From NCBI RefSeq assembly GCF_001636425.1, contig NZ_KV440953.1, positions 3,654,001 through 3,718,000 of the forward strand: 64,000 bases of DNA, given 5' to 3'. The notes under the pieces are model-generated. The model was not told the origin of the DNA, made no database searches, and was given only the letters and a program-made list of their open reading frames with translations. Below, piece after piece: positions 1-8,111 of the stretch (the first letter of the stretch is position 1; the number at the start of each line of letters is the position of its first letter). The stretch is from Heyndrickxia acidicola (GTDB lineage: Bacteria > Bacillota > Bacilli > Bacillales > Bacillaceae_C). Made by a program: the position numbers and the translations under genes.

Positions 1-39
1 GATGTAATGGTAATAAAAGACGGACGGCAGGATTTTTAA
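1..39 (+). CDS. possible 3' tail of an upstream gene
   Basis: The first 39 bases read in frame as 12 codons (DVMVIKDGRQDF) ending in TAA. This is too short to identify. It may be the end of the gene preceding fni, but a chance open frame at the window edge is equally possible. Confidence 0.25.
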   Translation, partial: DVMVIKDGRQDF

Positions 40-99
40 GCAAGTCATCAAACGGTGGAGTGAAACAATTAACGAATCGCTGAGGTAGGGGAGTGCGCT

Positions 100-1173
100 A
101 TGGAAGAACAACCATCAATACGTGAAAAGCGCAAGGATGAACATGTTCGCTTGGCTTTAAATACAAATCAAACGCAGCCATCGGACTTTGATGCTCTCTA
201 TTTAGTACACCGTTCACTTCCCGAGTTGGATAAAGAAGAGGTTGATTTAAGAACTCGTTTGGGCAATTTAACATTAGCATTTCCGATATATATTAATGCC
301 ATGACAGGCGGGAGTGAGAAAACAGGAGCCATCAACGCTGCCTTGGCTGAAGCAGCAAAGGAAACGGGCATTGCAATGGCTGTTGGTTCACAGCATTCCG
401 GCCTGCGCAATGAAAAGGTAGCTGATACTTACAGGATTGTCCGCAAGAAGAATCCGAATGGAGTCATTTTTGGCAATGTAGGAGCGGATGCACCATTGGA
501 TTATGCCCTGAGAGCCATTGATATGCTAGAGGCAGATGCTCTTCAGATTCACTTAAATGTTCCGCAGGAGGTTGTGATGCCTGAGGGAGATAGGCATTTT
601 TCAGGAATACTTAAGAAAATAGAAACCATTATAAAAAAAACCTCCATCCCCGTCATCATAAAGGAGACCGGTTTTGGCATGTGCAGGGAAACACTGGAGC
701 AGCTAAAAACATGCGGCGTTCAATTTGTAGATGTAGGCGGAGGAGGAGGAACTAATTTTGTTCATATTGAAAATGAGCGGCGGGAAAAAAGAGATTATAG
801 CTATCTAAAGGGCTGGGGACAATCAACCCCTATTTCTCTGCTTGAGGCTCAGCCATTTCTGAAGGATATGACGATTCTTGCTTCAGGAGGAATTCGAAAT
901 CCACTGGATGCTGTTAAATCGATGGCTCTGGGGGCATCGGCGGCCGGAGTGGCAGGGGCTTTTTTGAGGGTCTTAGATAAGTGCGGCACAGAAGGCTTAG
1001 TAGAGGAAATGAAAGCATGGAAGGAGCATCTGAGGATGATTTTTCTAATGCAGGGTGCACAGTCTTTGGAACACATCGCCAAATGTCCAATCATTGTGAC
1101 AAAGAATGTTCGCGAGTGGTGTGATCTCCGCGGATTGGATGCAGGTATACTCGCTTCGAGAAGCCTGAATTGA
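100..1173 (+). CDS. fni: type 2 isopentenyl-diphosphate delta-isomerase
   Basis: A 357-residue FMN- and NADPH-dependent enzyme that interconverts isopentenyl and dimethylallyl diphosphate in the cytoplasm, supplying both C5 isoprenoid units. The TIM-barrel family signatures are all present: MTGGS near residue 68, GNVGAD, QIHLNVPQE with the following MPEGDR, KETGFGM, the glycine-rich VDVGGGGGTNF flavin segment, and a C-terminal ASGGIRNPLDAVKSMALGA phosphate-binding strand. The length matches the family. The ATG follows a GAGGTAGGGGAG ribosome binding site. The gene stands alone here, with a possible promoter for the next gene about 70 bases downstream. Confidence 0.95.
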   Translation: MEEQPSIREKRKDEHVRLALNTNQTQPSDFDALYLVHRSLPELDKEEVDLRTRLGNLTLAFPIYINAMTGGSEKTGAINAALAEAAKETGIAMAVGSQHSGLRNEKVADTYRIVRKKNPNGVIFGNVGADAPLDYALRAIDMLEADALQIHLNVPQEVVMPEGDRHFSGILKKIETIIKKTSIPVIIKETGFGMCRETLEQLKTCGVQFVDVGGGGGTNFVHIENERREKRDYSYLKGWGQSTPISLLEAQPFLKDMTILASGGIRNPLDAVKSMALGASAAGVAGAFLRVLDKCGTEGLVEEMKAWKEHLRMIFLMQGAQSLEHIAKCPIIVTKNVREWCDLRGLDAGILASRSLN

Positions 1174-1244
1174 TTTCGATGGGGTTTATTTCACCTGCAA
1201 TACAAAAATTGTCTTATATGAATAAAATTAGTACCGCATGTCCC

Positions 1245-1273
1245 TTTAACAACGTTTGAAAAAGGTGTATAAT
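1245..1273 (+). promoter_or_regulatory. candidate sigma-A promoter
   Basis: TTTAAC at 1245-1250 and a perfect TATAAT at 1268-1273 are separated by 17 bases. It lies about 125 bases ahead of the small membrane protein gene at 1400. Confidence 0.4.
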
Positions 1274-1399
1274 AGAAAGGCTTCCAGCATAGTCTTTACA
1301 TTTAATGCAATGAAAATTTTAAAAAATCTGCATTATATGTTAATATGCGGATACAATGTAATAAAGATTTATAAAACATAATTTATTGGGGGTAACAAT

Positions 1400-1657
1400 A
1401 TGCCTGATCCTGAACCGGAACCTATTTTTTGGCATCCTGATAAAGCTGACAGGGTGCAAGGGTATGGTAGGAAAATGGGAAATGCAATGACAGATATGGA
1501 GTTTAAACTGAATCGGAAAGGAATTTTTTCTAAAAAAACAGGGACACCTGTGATGCCGAAGGAAATTCGCCGTATTGGCCTTGGAGCCATTGGTTTTTTA
1601 GTCCTGATGCTTGTTGCAGCCATTATATTGAATCTCATTGAAATTTTTATAAAGTAA
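1400..1657 (+). CDS. small single-pass membrane protein, unknown function
   Basis: An 85-residue protein that I do not recognise. Residues 1-58 are hydrophilic, with an acidic, proline-rich start (MPDPEPEP) and then basic residues. Residues about 60-82 form one hydrophobic helix (GLGAIGFLVLMLVAAIILNL) followed by a short tail. This suggests a C-terminally anchored membrane protein with the bulk in the cytoplasm. The start has a good GGGGG ribosome binding site 8 bases upstream, and a strong terminator follows directly, so the gene is probably transcribed alone. Confidence 0.7.
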   Translation: MPDPEPEPIFWHPDKADRVQGYGRKMGNAMTDMEFKLNRKGIFSKKTGTPVMPKEIRRIGLGAIGFLVLMLVAAIILNLIEIFIK

Positions 1658-1665
1658 AAAATTTG

Positions 1666-1700
1666 CTTCCATATATGTTTCTGTATATGGAAGTTTTTTT
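1666..1700 (+). terminator. Rho-independent terminator
   Basis: A 10-bp perfect stem (CTTCCATATA pairing with TATATGGAAG), an 8-base loop, then seven T residues. It lies 9 bases past the stop of the small membrane protein gene. Confidence 0.85.
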
Positions 1701-1834
1701 ATTTTTTCCCGGTCCGAATCAACTCTAATGAGAATTATTTCTGAAGAAAGGTTTAAAAGAGTGGGAAATAGGTTAATAGAATAATGTTAAAGACATACAT
1801 AGTATTTAAAATATTGAGGAGCTTATTAGGGGCT

Positions 1835-2317
1835 ATGATAAAGAGTGAGTTAGAATGGATGAGAGAAGAGATTAGACAGCTTAAAGAACAAATAAGCGAA
1901 TATGAACATCTTATTAAAGACATATCCGCTCCCATTATTCCATCTGTAGTGCCAGATACGATTTTGGTTCCAATTACTGGCCGATTGTCAACTGATAGAT
2001 TTCACATAATTGTACAAAAGATACTGGATACTGTACATACAAAGCAAGTCGGCACGGTCATTATTGATTTTACTGCCATTACGGAAAAGGAAGCCGGAGA
2101 AATAGAGGTTCTGGGAAGGAATATTGAAAAATTGATTTCTTCCTTGGGGTTAATGGGTGTTCAAGTGATTTTTGTCGGGTTTTCACCTTCTATTACACGG
2201 GTCCTGGTCAAATCTAAGCTGACTGTGCTTGGTGAACTGAAAACTTTCCTGAGTTTTCGGTCAGCCCTTCAATTTTTAATGAAACAAAAGGGTTTAAAAT
2301 TTGAGAGCATTATATAA
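1835..2317 (+). CDS. STAS-domain protein, RsbR/RsbS-like, lacking the phosphorylatable Thr
   Basis: About 160 residues: a charged coiled-coil-like N-terminus (MIKSELEWMREEIRQLKEQ) followed by a STAS domain of the anti-anti-sigma/RsbR class. Such domains bind RsbT-type kinases in the stressosome that controls sigma-B. The RsbR consensus around the second phosphosite, IDxTGVxxVDTMVA, aligns with IDFTAITEKEAGEI here, so the Asp-Thr pair is Glu-Ala and cannot be phosphorylated. The first phosphosite motif (IDTERA) aligns with LSTDRF. The start could be ATG 1784, but ATG 1835 has the better ribosome binding site (TTAGGGG, though close) and starts where the coiled coil begins. A decayed repeat begins 2 bases after the stop. 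Confidence 0.7.
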   Translation: MIKSELEWMREEIRQLKEQISEYEHLIKDISAPIIPSVVPDTILVPITGRLSTDRFHIIVQKILDTVHTKQVGTVIIDFTAITEKEAGEIEVLGRNIEKLISSLGLMGVQVIFVGFSPSITRVLVKSKLTVLGELKTFLSFRSALQFLMKQKGLKFESII

Positions 2318-2318
2318 C

Positions 2319-2446
2319 AAGGCTCTTTTTATAAAAACATTGCTTCTATTAATAATAGTTTAGTATGTAAATGCTTAAAATAATGGACGAAATGATGCCG
2401 CGACGATGGGCAAGGTACAGAATTGTCCATTGAACGAAAAACAGTA
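2319..2446 (+). repeat. decayed MITE-like element (AAGGCTCTTTT family)
   Basis: The left end AAGGCTCTTTTTATAAAAAC and the right part ACGAAATGATGCCGCGACGA correspond in order to the ends of the full copies at 5897-6062 and 24701-24864. The copy is shorter and has diverged, and it begins 2 bases after the STAS gene stop. Confidence 0.5.
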
Positions 2447-2448
2447 AT

Positions 2449-2479
2449 AACACCTGCAAAAGGACTTGTGGGTGTTTTT
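2449..2479 (+). terminator. possible terminator
   Basis: Stem AACACC (2449-2454) pairs with GGTGTT (2471-2476), with three inner pairs CAA/TTG and five T residues. It would serve the STAS gene, although it lies 130 bases beyond the stop. Confidence 0.35.
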
Positions 2480-2820
2480 GCTGAGGGATGTTTTACCTCG
2501 TCTGTTACACTATGGGAAATAATAGAAAGAGGTCTGAAAATGATTCCTTTTGAAAAAGAACGGTTGGTACCTATAAATCAACATTTGTTTAATGTGAAAT
2601 CTGTCCTGTGGCTGAAACATAATTTCCATTTATTAGAACAATCTCCCAATCAGACAGGCTTCGAACGAATAATTTAATATGAGAGACATACAGATTTACC
2701 AAATATAGATAAAAATTATAGGTATAAATAACTGAATAATGGTATGATTCAGTTAATAATTGGCGTTTTTTATAGCGAGAGTTGTAAAATAGCATAAAGA
2801 GGAGAAAGGAGCTGTCTTCT
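2480..2820. other. intergenic stretch with no convincing gene
   Basis: This leads to the protease gene. It is AT-rich and holds no strong open frame with a ribosome binding site. The usable signal is the GAGGAGAAAGGAGC ribosome binding region at about 2801-2814 for the next gene. Confidence 0.5.
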
Positions 2821-4443
2821 ATGGTTAAACGTATTCAGATTCCAGGAAGTGAAAGGTCTGCATTGCCGAAAGCGAAAAAAACAGGTCCAGCAATGCTGGA
2901 TCATGAGATTACTGTAACGGTTTATCTCCGTCGCAGCTCAGGGAATGAAGACTTGACTGAGATGATGAAAAATATGGCGGAAAGGCCATTCTCCCAACAA
3001 TACCTGTCCAGAAGTGAATTTGAACAAAAATATGGACTTGAAGACGAGTCTGTAAAAAGGGTTGAAGAATTTGCCCGAGAATATAATTTGAAGGTAAAAG
3101 AAACAAATACGGCTTCTGGTACTATTATGCTCTGTGGAACAGTAGAAAATTTTAACAAAGCTTTTAATGTGGAGCTTTCAGAATATGAGCATCCAGATTT
3201 CAAATACCGCGGACGTACAGGTCCAATTGAGGTACCTGAAGGACTGAGTGATATTGTCCTTGCTGTGCTGGGGCTGGATAACCGCCCGCAAACAAGGCCG
3301 CATTTTCGGGTGCTGAGTGAATCCAGGACGGGAAACTTCGCTCGCAGCCAAGCTTCAAGAAGCTCTTATACGCCAGTGCAAATTGCTGAGCTTTATAATT
3401 TTCCGCAAAACGTTGACTGCAGCGGACAATGTATTGGCATTATTGAATTAGGCGGGGGCTATACAGATAATGATTTACAACAGTATTTTTCTAATCTTGG
3501 TATGCCAATGCCTGAGGTAACCGCTGTAAGCGTGAACGGAGGAAAAAATGCTCCGGAGGGAAATCCAAATGGTGCAGACGGAGAAGTCATGCTGGATATT
3601 GAGGTAGCTGCCGCTGTGGCACCTGGAGCAAAAATTGCTGTATATTTTGCACCTAATACGGATGCTGGTTTTTTAAATGCCATCACAACTGCTATCCATG
3701 ATAAGAAAAATAACCCTTCCGTCATCTCCATCAGCTGGGGTTCCGCGGAGGCTAATTGGACCAGCCAGGCTATTCAGGCCATGAATCAGGCATTCCATGA
3801 TGCCGCTGCTCTTGGGGTCACCATTTGCAGTGCTGCAGGAGATAATGGATCCTCAGACGGGGTAAACGACGGTTCGGTTCATGTTGATTTCCCAGCATCC
3901 AGCCCGTACGTTTTAGCCTGCGGCGGTACTAAGCTGCAGGGATCTGGCCAAACCATTTCAAGTGAAGTGGTCTGGAATGAACAGAATAATGGTGCAACAG
4001 GCGGGGGTGTCAGCACTGTATTCAGCCTTCCGGATTATCAAACAAATGCCGGTGTTCCTGCGCTGGCAGGCAATGGCGGCAATAAAGGCCGCGGGGTTCC
4101 AGATATTGCTGGAAACGCAGATCCTGTAACAGGATACGAAGTCTTAGTGGATGGCCAGTCCTTTGTTATTGGAGGGACCAGCGCTGTAGCCCCTCTTTGG
4201 GCAGGTCTGGTAGCCATTTTTAATCAGCAGCTTGGACGTCCAGTAGGCTTTTTGAATCCGGCCCTCTATCAAATTGGGCAAAAGGGAGGAAGCTTCCGCG
4301 ATATCACAAGCGGAAACAATGATACATCCGGAAGCGGCTCTTATACCTCCGGGCCAGGATGGGATGCATGTACAGGCTGGGGCAGCCCTAATGGAGTAAA
4401 CCTCCTTCAAGCCTTGCAGGCGATGCAGCCTGCGGAAGTGTGA
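2821..4443 (+). CDS. kumamolisin-like S53 (sedolisin) serine-carboxyl protease
   Basis: A 540-residue zymogen of the sedolisin family: acid-active endopeptidases with a Ser-Glu-Asp triad. Residues 1-185 match the pro-domain and the rest the subtilisin-like catalytic domain. Visible catalytic residues are Glu255 and Asp259 in GEVMLDIEV, the oxyanion Asp341 in AAGDNGSSDG, and Ser454 in GGTSAVAP. The calcium-binding end (DITSGNND and GWDACTGWGSPNG) is intact. There is no signal peptide, as in known kumamolisins, so the export route is unclear. The ATG follows an AAAGGAG ribosome binding site. A strong terminator follows about 100 bases downstream. It looks like a complete, active enzyme. Confidence 0.93.
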   Translation: MVKRIQIPGSERSALPKAKKTGPAMLDHEITVTVYLRRSSGNEDLTEMMKNMAERPFSQQYLSRSEFEQKYGLEDESVKRVEEFAREYNLKVKETNTASGTIMLCGTVENFNKAFNVELSEYEHPDFKYRGRTGPIEVPEGLSDIVLAVLGLDNRPQTRPHFRVLSESRTGNFARSQASRSSYTPVQIAELYNFPQNVDCSGQCIGIIELGGGYTDNDLQQYFSNLGMPMPEVTAVSVNGGKNAPEGNPNGADGEVMLDIEVAAAVAPGAKIAVYFAPNTDAGFLNAITTAIHDKKNNPSVISISWGSAEANWTSQAIQAMNQAFHDAAALGVTICSAAGDNGSSDGVNDGSVHVDFPASSPYVLACGGTKLQGSGQTISSEVVWNEQNNGATGGGVSTVFSLPDYQTNAGVPALAGNGGNKGRGVPDIAGNADPVTGYEVLVDGQSFVIGGTSAVAPLWAGLVAIFNQQLGRPVGFLNPALYQIGQKGGSFRDITSGNNDTSGSGSYTSGPGWDACTGWGSPNGVNLLQALQAMQPAEV

Positions 4444-4539
4444 TGCTTTTAAAGGATTTTAGTAGTACAAGAAAAAGTCAGCTTTTAAATAAAGACCATC
4501 AAAGTGCTGACGAAAAGAGTGCAAGAGAATATTTAAAAG

Positions 4540-4580
4540 AAAGAGTCCCTCTTCAGTGTAAAGAGGGACTCTTTCTGTTT
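4540..4580 (+). terminator. strong Rho-independent terminator
   Basis: A 14-bp perfect stem (AAAGAGTCCCTCTT with AAGAGGGACTCTTT), a 7-base loop and trailing T-rich DNA. It ends the protease transcript. Confidence 0.85.
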
Positions 4581-4685
4581 AGCAGGAGCAAGGTTCTTTG
4601 TCCAGTAACTGGCTCAAGGAGACTGCAGACTTGTCTTTTTTTTTCAATCAGTCAGACATTTATCCAATTAAACGTTGAAACCTTT

Positions 4686-5180
4686 CTACTTGGTATCAAC
4701 CACTTTATATTTTGCCTGGGTTAGATTGATAACGGTACTGGTAGGGTCGTTATCTTTGAATTGAACAGCTGTAACGGTATATGTACCCGGCTTCAAGTCA
4801 TCTCCCGATAGATTGACGAAGGATTGAGTATCTCCGGTTACTTCTTCGGTTGATGCGAAGGTTTGGTTAATATAAAGGAAAGTTAAGAGCCTGCCGTCAA
4901 AGTTTGTGTAATAGGTTCCCAGCTGATCCACAATGTCTGTCTTTTTTGCATCTACAATAACGGCTTTATTCCTCGACGTATCTCCATTTTGGTTACTTAA
5001 AATTAATTGGGCTTTTCCTTTTTGAACGGGATTTTTAGGAAAAGGATAGGTGCTTGTTGTTTTGGTATTTTTTCCTTCCGCTTGAGGGGGAGGGGTGTTT
5101 GTTTTTCCGTTTTGTCCTGTGCAGCCAGCTAAACCGATAGCTAACGCTGCTGCAATCACACTTGTACAAATTTTTCTCAT
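4686..5180 (-). CDS. putative lipoprotein of unknown function
   Basis: A 164-residue protein with a textbook lipoprotein signal: Met-Arg-Lys, a hydrophobic core (TSVIAAALAIG) and lipobox LAGC, predicting diacylglyceryl attachment and surface anchoring. A Thr/Pro/Asn-rich linker follows, then a beta-rich domain that includes LKPGTYTVTAVQFKDND, which recalls an Ig-like or FixG-like fold, though I do not recognise the family. I chose the ATG at 5180 because GAGAAGG sits 8 bases upstream. A TTG at 5210 would add ten residues ahead of the signal. The neighbour on the other strand is the S53 protease, with converging transcription. Confidence 0.75.
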   Translation of the reverse strand: MRKICTSVIAAALAIGLAGCTGQNGKTNTPPPQAEGKNTKTTSTYPFPKNPVQKGKAQLILSNQNGDTSRNKAVIVDAKKTDIVDQLGTYYTNFDGRLLTFLYINQTFASTEEVTGDTQSFVNLSGDDLKPGTYTVTAVQFKDNDPTSTVINLTQAKYKVVDTK

Positions 5181-5333
5181 GACTTTCATCCTTCTCAAGT
5201 AATTCCGCAAATATAACGGTATATTTTGTGAACTTTCTTTGTATGGTTATCACAAAAACATTAATTTTTAGTTATTTTATATCCTTACCAATTTTCCTAA
5301 TATCATCATACCCCTAATGGGAGAATGTTTCTA

Positions 5334-5380
5334 TACTTTACTGCACAAAAGGGGTCAGACTCCTTTTGTGCAGTAAAGTA
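5334..5380. repeat. REP-like palindrome, copy 1
   Basis: A 47-bp palindrome centred at 5357 with 23-base arms and one mismatch, carrying the AGGGGTCAGAC(T/C)CCT core. It lies between the lipoprotein promoter side and the small gene at 5560. Nothing else was seen in 5181-5559. Confidence 0.8.
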
Positions 5381-5559
5381 ATAAAGGATTCACTTTGTTG
5401 CGATTGTCCGATGAGATATCGCAGATGTAAAGGCAGCTATAGCAAGGGCGCTCAAAATGGTATTATTTGATATTATTTTTTCAAAAAGCAGGTTATATTT
5501 GATTATAATGGGTAAATAATTATTCGGAGAAGTTATATGAAAATGAGGTGCATAATTGT

Positions 5560-5697
5560 ATGGACACCTACGAATATCTACTTATAATGAAAGAATTAAG
5601 CCGATTATTCCGGGATTATGAGAAGTGTTCTGATCCTGGAATAAAAAGAGAAATATGTACAGACATTGAGCTTTTAAGCGAGGTTATAGCGTCTTAA
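5560..5697 (+). CDS. small 45-residue acidic/helical protein
   Basis: ATG to TAA gives 45 codons (MDTYEYLLIMKELSRLF..., ending SEVIAS). A GAGGTG ribosome binding site lies 9 bases upstream. The charged, heptad-like spacing suggests one or two amphipathic helices, as in many small Bacillus regulators. I do not recognise the family. The good ribosome binding site and codon pattern make it plausible, but it is short. Confidence 0.55.
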   Translation: MDTYEYLLIMKELSRLFRDYEKCSDPGIKREICTDIELLSEVIAS

Positions 5698-5841
5698 CCT
5701 AACCATCTTCAAATAATGGCTGAGATAGAGGATCCATTTTAATAGCAACGCTTATTCCTCCTTTTTTAATACATTCTTACATTTAAATGCATGCCGTTTT
5801 AGGTATGTATTTTTTTATGTTTATAAGGGCTGGTTAATTAA

Positions 5842-5867
5842 AAATCGGATCCCGCCGGATCCGATTT
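5842..5867. terminator. 11-bp hairpin, possible terminator
   Basis: AAATCGGATCC pairs perfectly with GGATCCGATTT over a 4-base loop. It has no real T-run, so it may instead be a remnant of another repeat. It lies 145 bases after the 45-residue gene. Confidence 0.4.
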
Positions 5868-5896
5868 ATGGTGATACACGGTAAAAAGCTTTAATT

Positions 5897-6062
5897 AAGG
5901 CTCTTTTCGTAAACTTTGTTTCTATTGGACATGAAAATATCATTTTAAATATATATTCCGTAATAAAACTTGTAAAAAACATACGAAAAGATGCCACGAA
6001 GATAGACAACACACGGAATAATCCTTTGTACGTAAAGCAACAATCTATGCGAAAACATCCTT
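5897..6062 (+). mobile_element. 166-bp MITE-like element, intact ends
   Basis: It begins AAGGCTCTTTTCG and ends CGAAAACATCCTT, which are inverted relative to each other. AATT lies directly outside both ends (5893-5896 and 6063-6066), consistent with a 4-bp target duplication. The same element lies in reverse at 24701-24864. It has no coding capacity, so it needs a transposase from elsewhere. Confidence 0.75.
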
Positions 6063-6084
6063 AATTAAACGTTTGATTAAATCC

Positions 6085-6573
6085 TTATTTGAGGATGTGT
6101 TTAGCGCCAATATAGCGGTCTTTCCAATATTTATCAGACATGTTCACTGTTTTTACCCCTTTAGAAGTAGCTCCAATGAATTTTCCTCCTCCCAAGTAAA
6201 TCGCTGCGAAGGAGACCTTCCCTTTTACTGGGCCAGTTGCATAGAAGACCAAATCGCCTTGTTTTAAATTCTTGAGGCTGACGGCTTTCCCTATTTTATA
6301 CTGATCTGCGCTAGTGCGCGGAATAAACAGCTTTGTTGCTGCTTTTTTATAGATATATTGGGTAAAGCCGCCTGCATCAAATCCGCTTGGGCTGGTGCCA
6401 CCATATTGATAGGTTTTTCCTTCATACAGCTTAGACACGGCTCCTACTTCTTCGCCATAGTTAATTGATGCTGAGGCTTTGGCTAGTGGAGTATACAAAA
6501 AAGCTGCAGCCAATGCAAAAATGGCAGCAATGGCAATGAAGGATTTTGTTTTTCTTACCTGTAAAATCATCAT
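6085..6573 (-). CDS. secreted NlpC/P60-fold protein without catalytic residues
   Basis: 162 residues: a signal peptide (basic start, hydrophobic 11-30, likely cleavage near AKASA at 35) and an NlpC/P60 domain from about 45 to 160. NlpC/P60 enzymes cut the D-Glu-meso-DAP bond of wall peptides with a Cys-His pair. The active-site motif, normally GFDCSGF, reads GFDAGGF here, so Cys is Ala67. The His of the usual SHVGIY strand is Phe122 in SFAAIY. The remaining fold signatures (GGTSPSG, QGDLVFY, YLGGGKFIGA, YWKDRYIGAKHI) are well kept and the frame is intact. It is therefore a conserved pseudoenzyme rather than a decaying gene, possibly a wall-peptide binder. Confidence 0.88.
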   Translation of the reverse strand: MMILQVRKTKSFIAIAAIFALAAAFLYTPLAKASASINYGEEVGAVSKLYEGKTYQYGGTSPSGFDAGGFTQYIYKKAATKLFIPRTSADQYKIGKAVSLKNLKQGDLVFYATGPVKGKVSFAAIYLGGGKFIGATSKGVKTVNMSDKYWKDRYIGAKHILK

Positions 6574-6785
6574 CTCTTTTCCCCCTATTATCTTTGTTCT
6601 GTTTAATACGTTTCAATTTATGTGTGCATTATCCAGAAGATTCCAAAGTTGTAATTTTCTAAAAACGAGATCTCTTATCCTCATTCAAGATTAATTGTTA
6701 ACACTTTGTTATCACAATGTAATGAATAAAGAGTGTATTTATAATGAAAACGGGTATATATCTAGTAAAGACAAGGAGGAAGATA

Positions 6786-7058
6786 ATGATGGCAAAAAAA
6801 AGTGCATATGTCTTAGCTGGGCTTGGTGTCGCAGGGATTTCTTATTTTTCTTCTAAAGAGAACAGACATAAAACAATGATCACATTTAATAACTTGAAAA
6901 AACGGGCAGAGTCATGGATGAATAAACAAAAACATCCAAATAACACGATGACCAAAGCCGGCCATCCTGACCCAATGGATGTAGCAGATAATAAAATGGT
7001 CGATGAAGGTGCCCAGTATAGCGTTCATTACTATAATAAAGAAAAACAACAAAATTAA
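6786..7058 (+). CDS. small protein with N-terminal hydrophobic segment, unknown
   Basis: 90 residues from ATG 6786, which follows AAGGAGGA by 5 bases (a second ATG is adjacent). Residues 6-20 (AYVLAGLGVAGISYF) are hydrophobic, enough for a membrane anchor or uncleaved signal. The rest is charged and rich in Lys, Asn and His, ending YNKEKQQN. The family is not recognised. It is divergent from the NlpC/P60 gene, with a shared 200-base promoter region. Confidence 0.7.
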   Translation: MMAKKSAYVLAGLGVAGISYFSSKENRHKTMITFNNLKKRAESWMNKQKHPNNTMTKAGHPDPMDVADNKMVDEGAQYSVHYYNKEKQQN

Positions 7059-7164
7059 ACTGGGACGTGCTCTAATAAGCCGTTCTACTCATACAAAAAT
7101 ATACGGGGATTGAAATTGTCAAAAAGCAGTGGATTCGAGCCATGAATCGCACTGTTTTTTTATT

Positions 7165-7209
7165 GCATTAACGCACGAAAGGGGTCTGACCCCTTTTGTG
7201 CGTTAATGC
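7165..7209. repeat. REP-like palindrome, copy 2
   Basis: A 45-bp palindrome centred at 7187 (GCATTAACGCAC on one side, GTGCGTTAATGC on the other) around AAAGGGGTCTGACCCCTTT, with one arm mismatch. Confidence 0.85.
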
Positions 7210-7319
7210 GTTAAAATATTTAATTGCCAGATTCTTAGTTTCTAAATTATGGTATAGTGATGAAAAGAGCTTTGTTTGAATATACCTGTATCTAGGAAGA
7301 GAGAGCGGGGGGCAGGGTC

Positions 7320-7970
7320 TTGAACAAGCAAATCGTACTTTCGGATATAATATGCTATTTGATTTTTCCACTGGTGATTTGGCATGTATGCAGAAGCATG
7401 CTGGGAGATTATCCTGCAATGCTTGTATCATCTATTCCAGGTATTCTTTATACGGTTTACCGGTTTATTGCCGTTCGGAAAATGAATATTTTCGGTATTT
7501 TTATGGTGACAGATCTGGTGATTGGGACGCTGGTTGATGTGACAGCCGGGTCAGGCACTCAAATGCTATGGAATGAGGCTGTTTATTCTATCATCATGGG
7601 AGTGTTTTTTGGTTTTACTATATTCATAAACAAGCCTATTGTGCTGTATTTCTGCCTCGATTTTACTGAACTGCAGGGACATAATCGTAAAAAAATGAAA
7701 CCGCTCTTTTACAGGAAAGAGATCTTACGAATCTTTAATCTGATTACTTCTTTATTCATTTTAAGAGAGCTCTTGGGAGGCATTCTGAAGATGTGGCTGG
7801 TATCTGAGTATGGAGCAGACGCATTCAATAAGGGGATTATTGAAAAGCAAATTCTGAATTGGGGAATATCTGCACTTGCCGTTTTTGGCTTCATCTATAT
7901 TTCGAAAAAGCTGAACGAACAAAAGCCCCCGCCCCCAGCTCTCAATAAAGAGGAAGCGAATAAGGCTTAG
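7320..7970 (+). CDS. VC0807-family integral membrane protein
   Basis: 216 residues with about five or six hydrophobic helices. The pattern matches the VC0807 family of uncharacterised membrane proteins common in Bacillus: an early DYPAMLVSSIPGILYTVYRF segment, a central GTLVDVTAGS, and FYRKEILRIFNLIT before the last helices. It ends in a proline- and lysine-rich cytoplasmic tail. The start is TTG 7320, 6 bases after a GGGGGGCAGGG ribosome binding stretch. No function is established for the family. Confidence 0.7.
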   Translation: MNKQIVLSDIICYLIFPLVIWHVCRSMLGDYPAMLVSSIPGILYTVYRFIAVRKMNIFGIFMVTDLVIGTLVDVTAGSGTQMLWNEAVYSIIMGVFFGFTIFINKPIVLYFCLDFTELQGHNRKKMKPLFYRKEILRIFNLITSLFILRELLGGILKMWLVSEYGADAFNKGIIEKQILNWGISALAVFGFIYISKKLNEQKPPPPALNKEEANKA

Positions 7971-8111
7971 TATTAATTTGATTGCGTCTCTATTCGCAGC
8001 AACAATATTTCTGCGCTGATTTAAACGGCGTAAGACAAGCAAAATACGGACTTGCTGATTGTACGAAAACCAACAGCTATGGTAAAAAACTGTATAAAAG
8101 GAGTGAAAGCA

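Noticed and set aside
2423-2677. Open frame of 84 codons starting at TTG
   Set aside because: It begins inside the decayed MITE copy, overlaps a terminator-like hairpin, has no ribosome binding site, and the protein shows no domain pattern.
4440-4724. Open frame starting at the protease stop codon
   Set aside because: It runs through the strong terminator at 4540-4580 and overlaps the lipoprotein gene in antisense; it is not coding-like.
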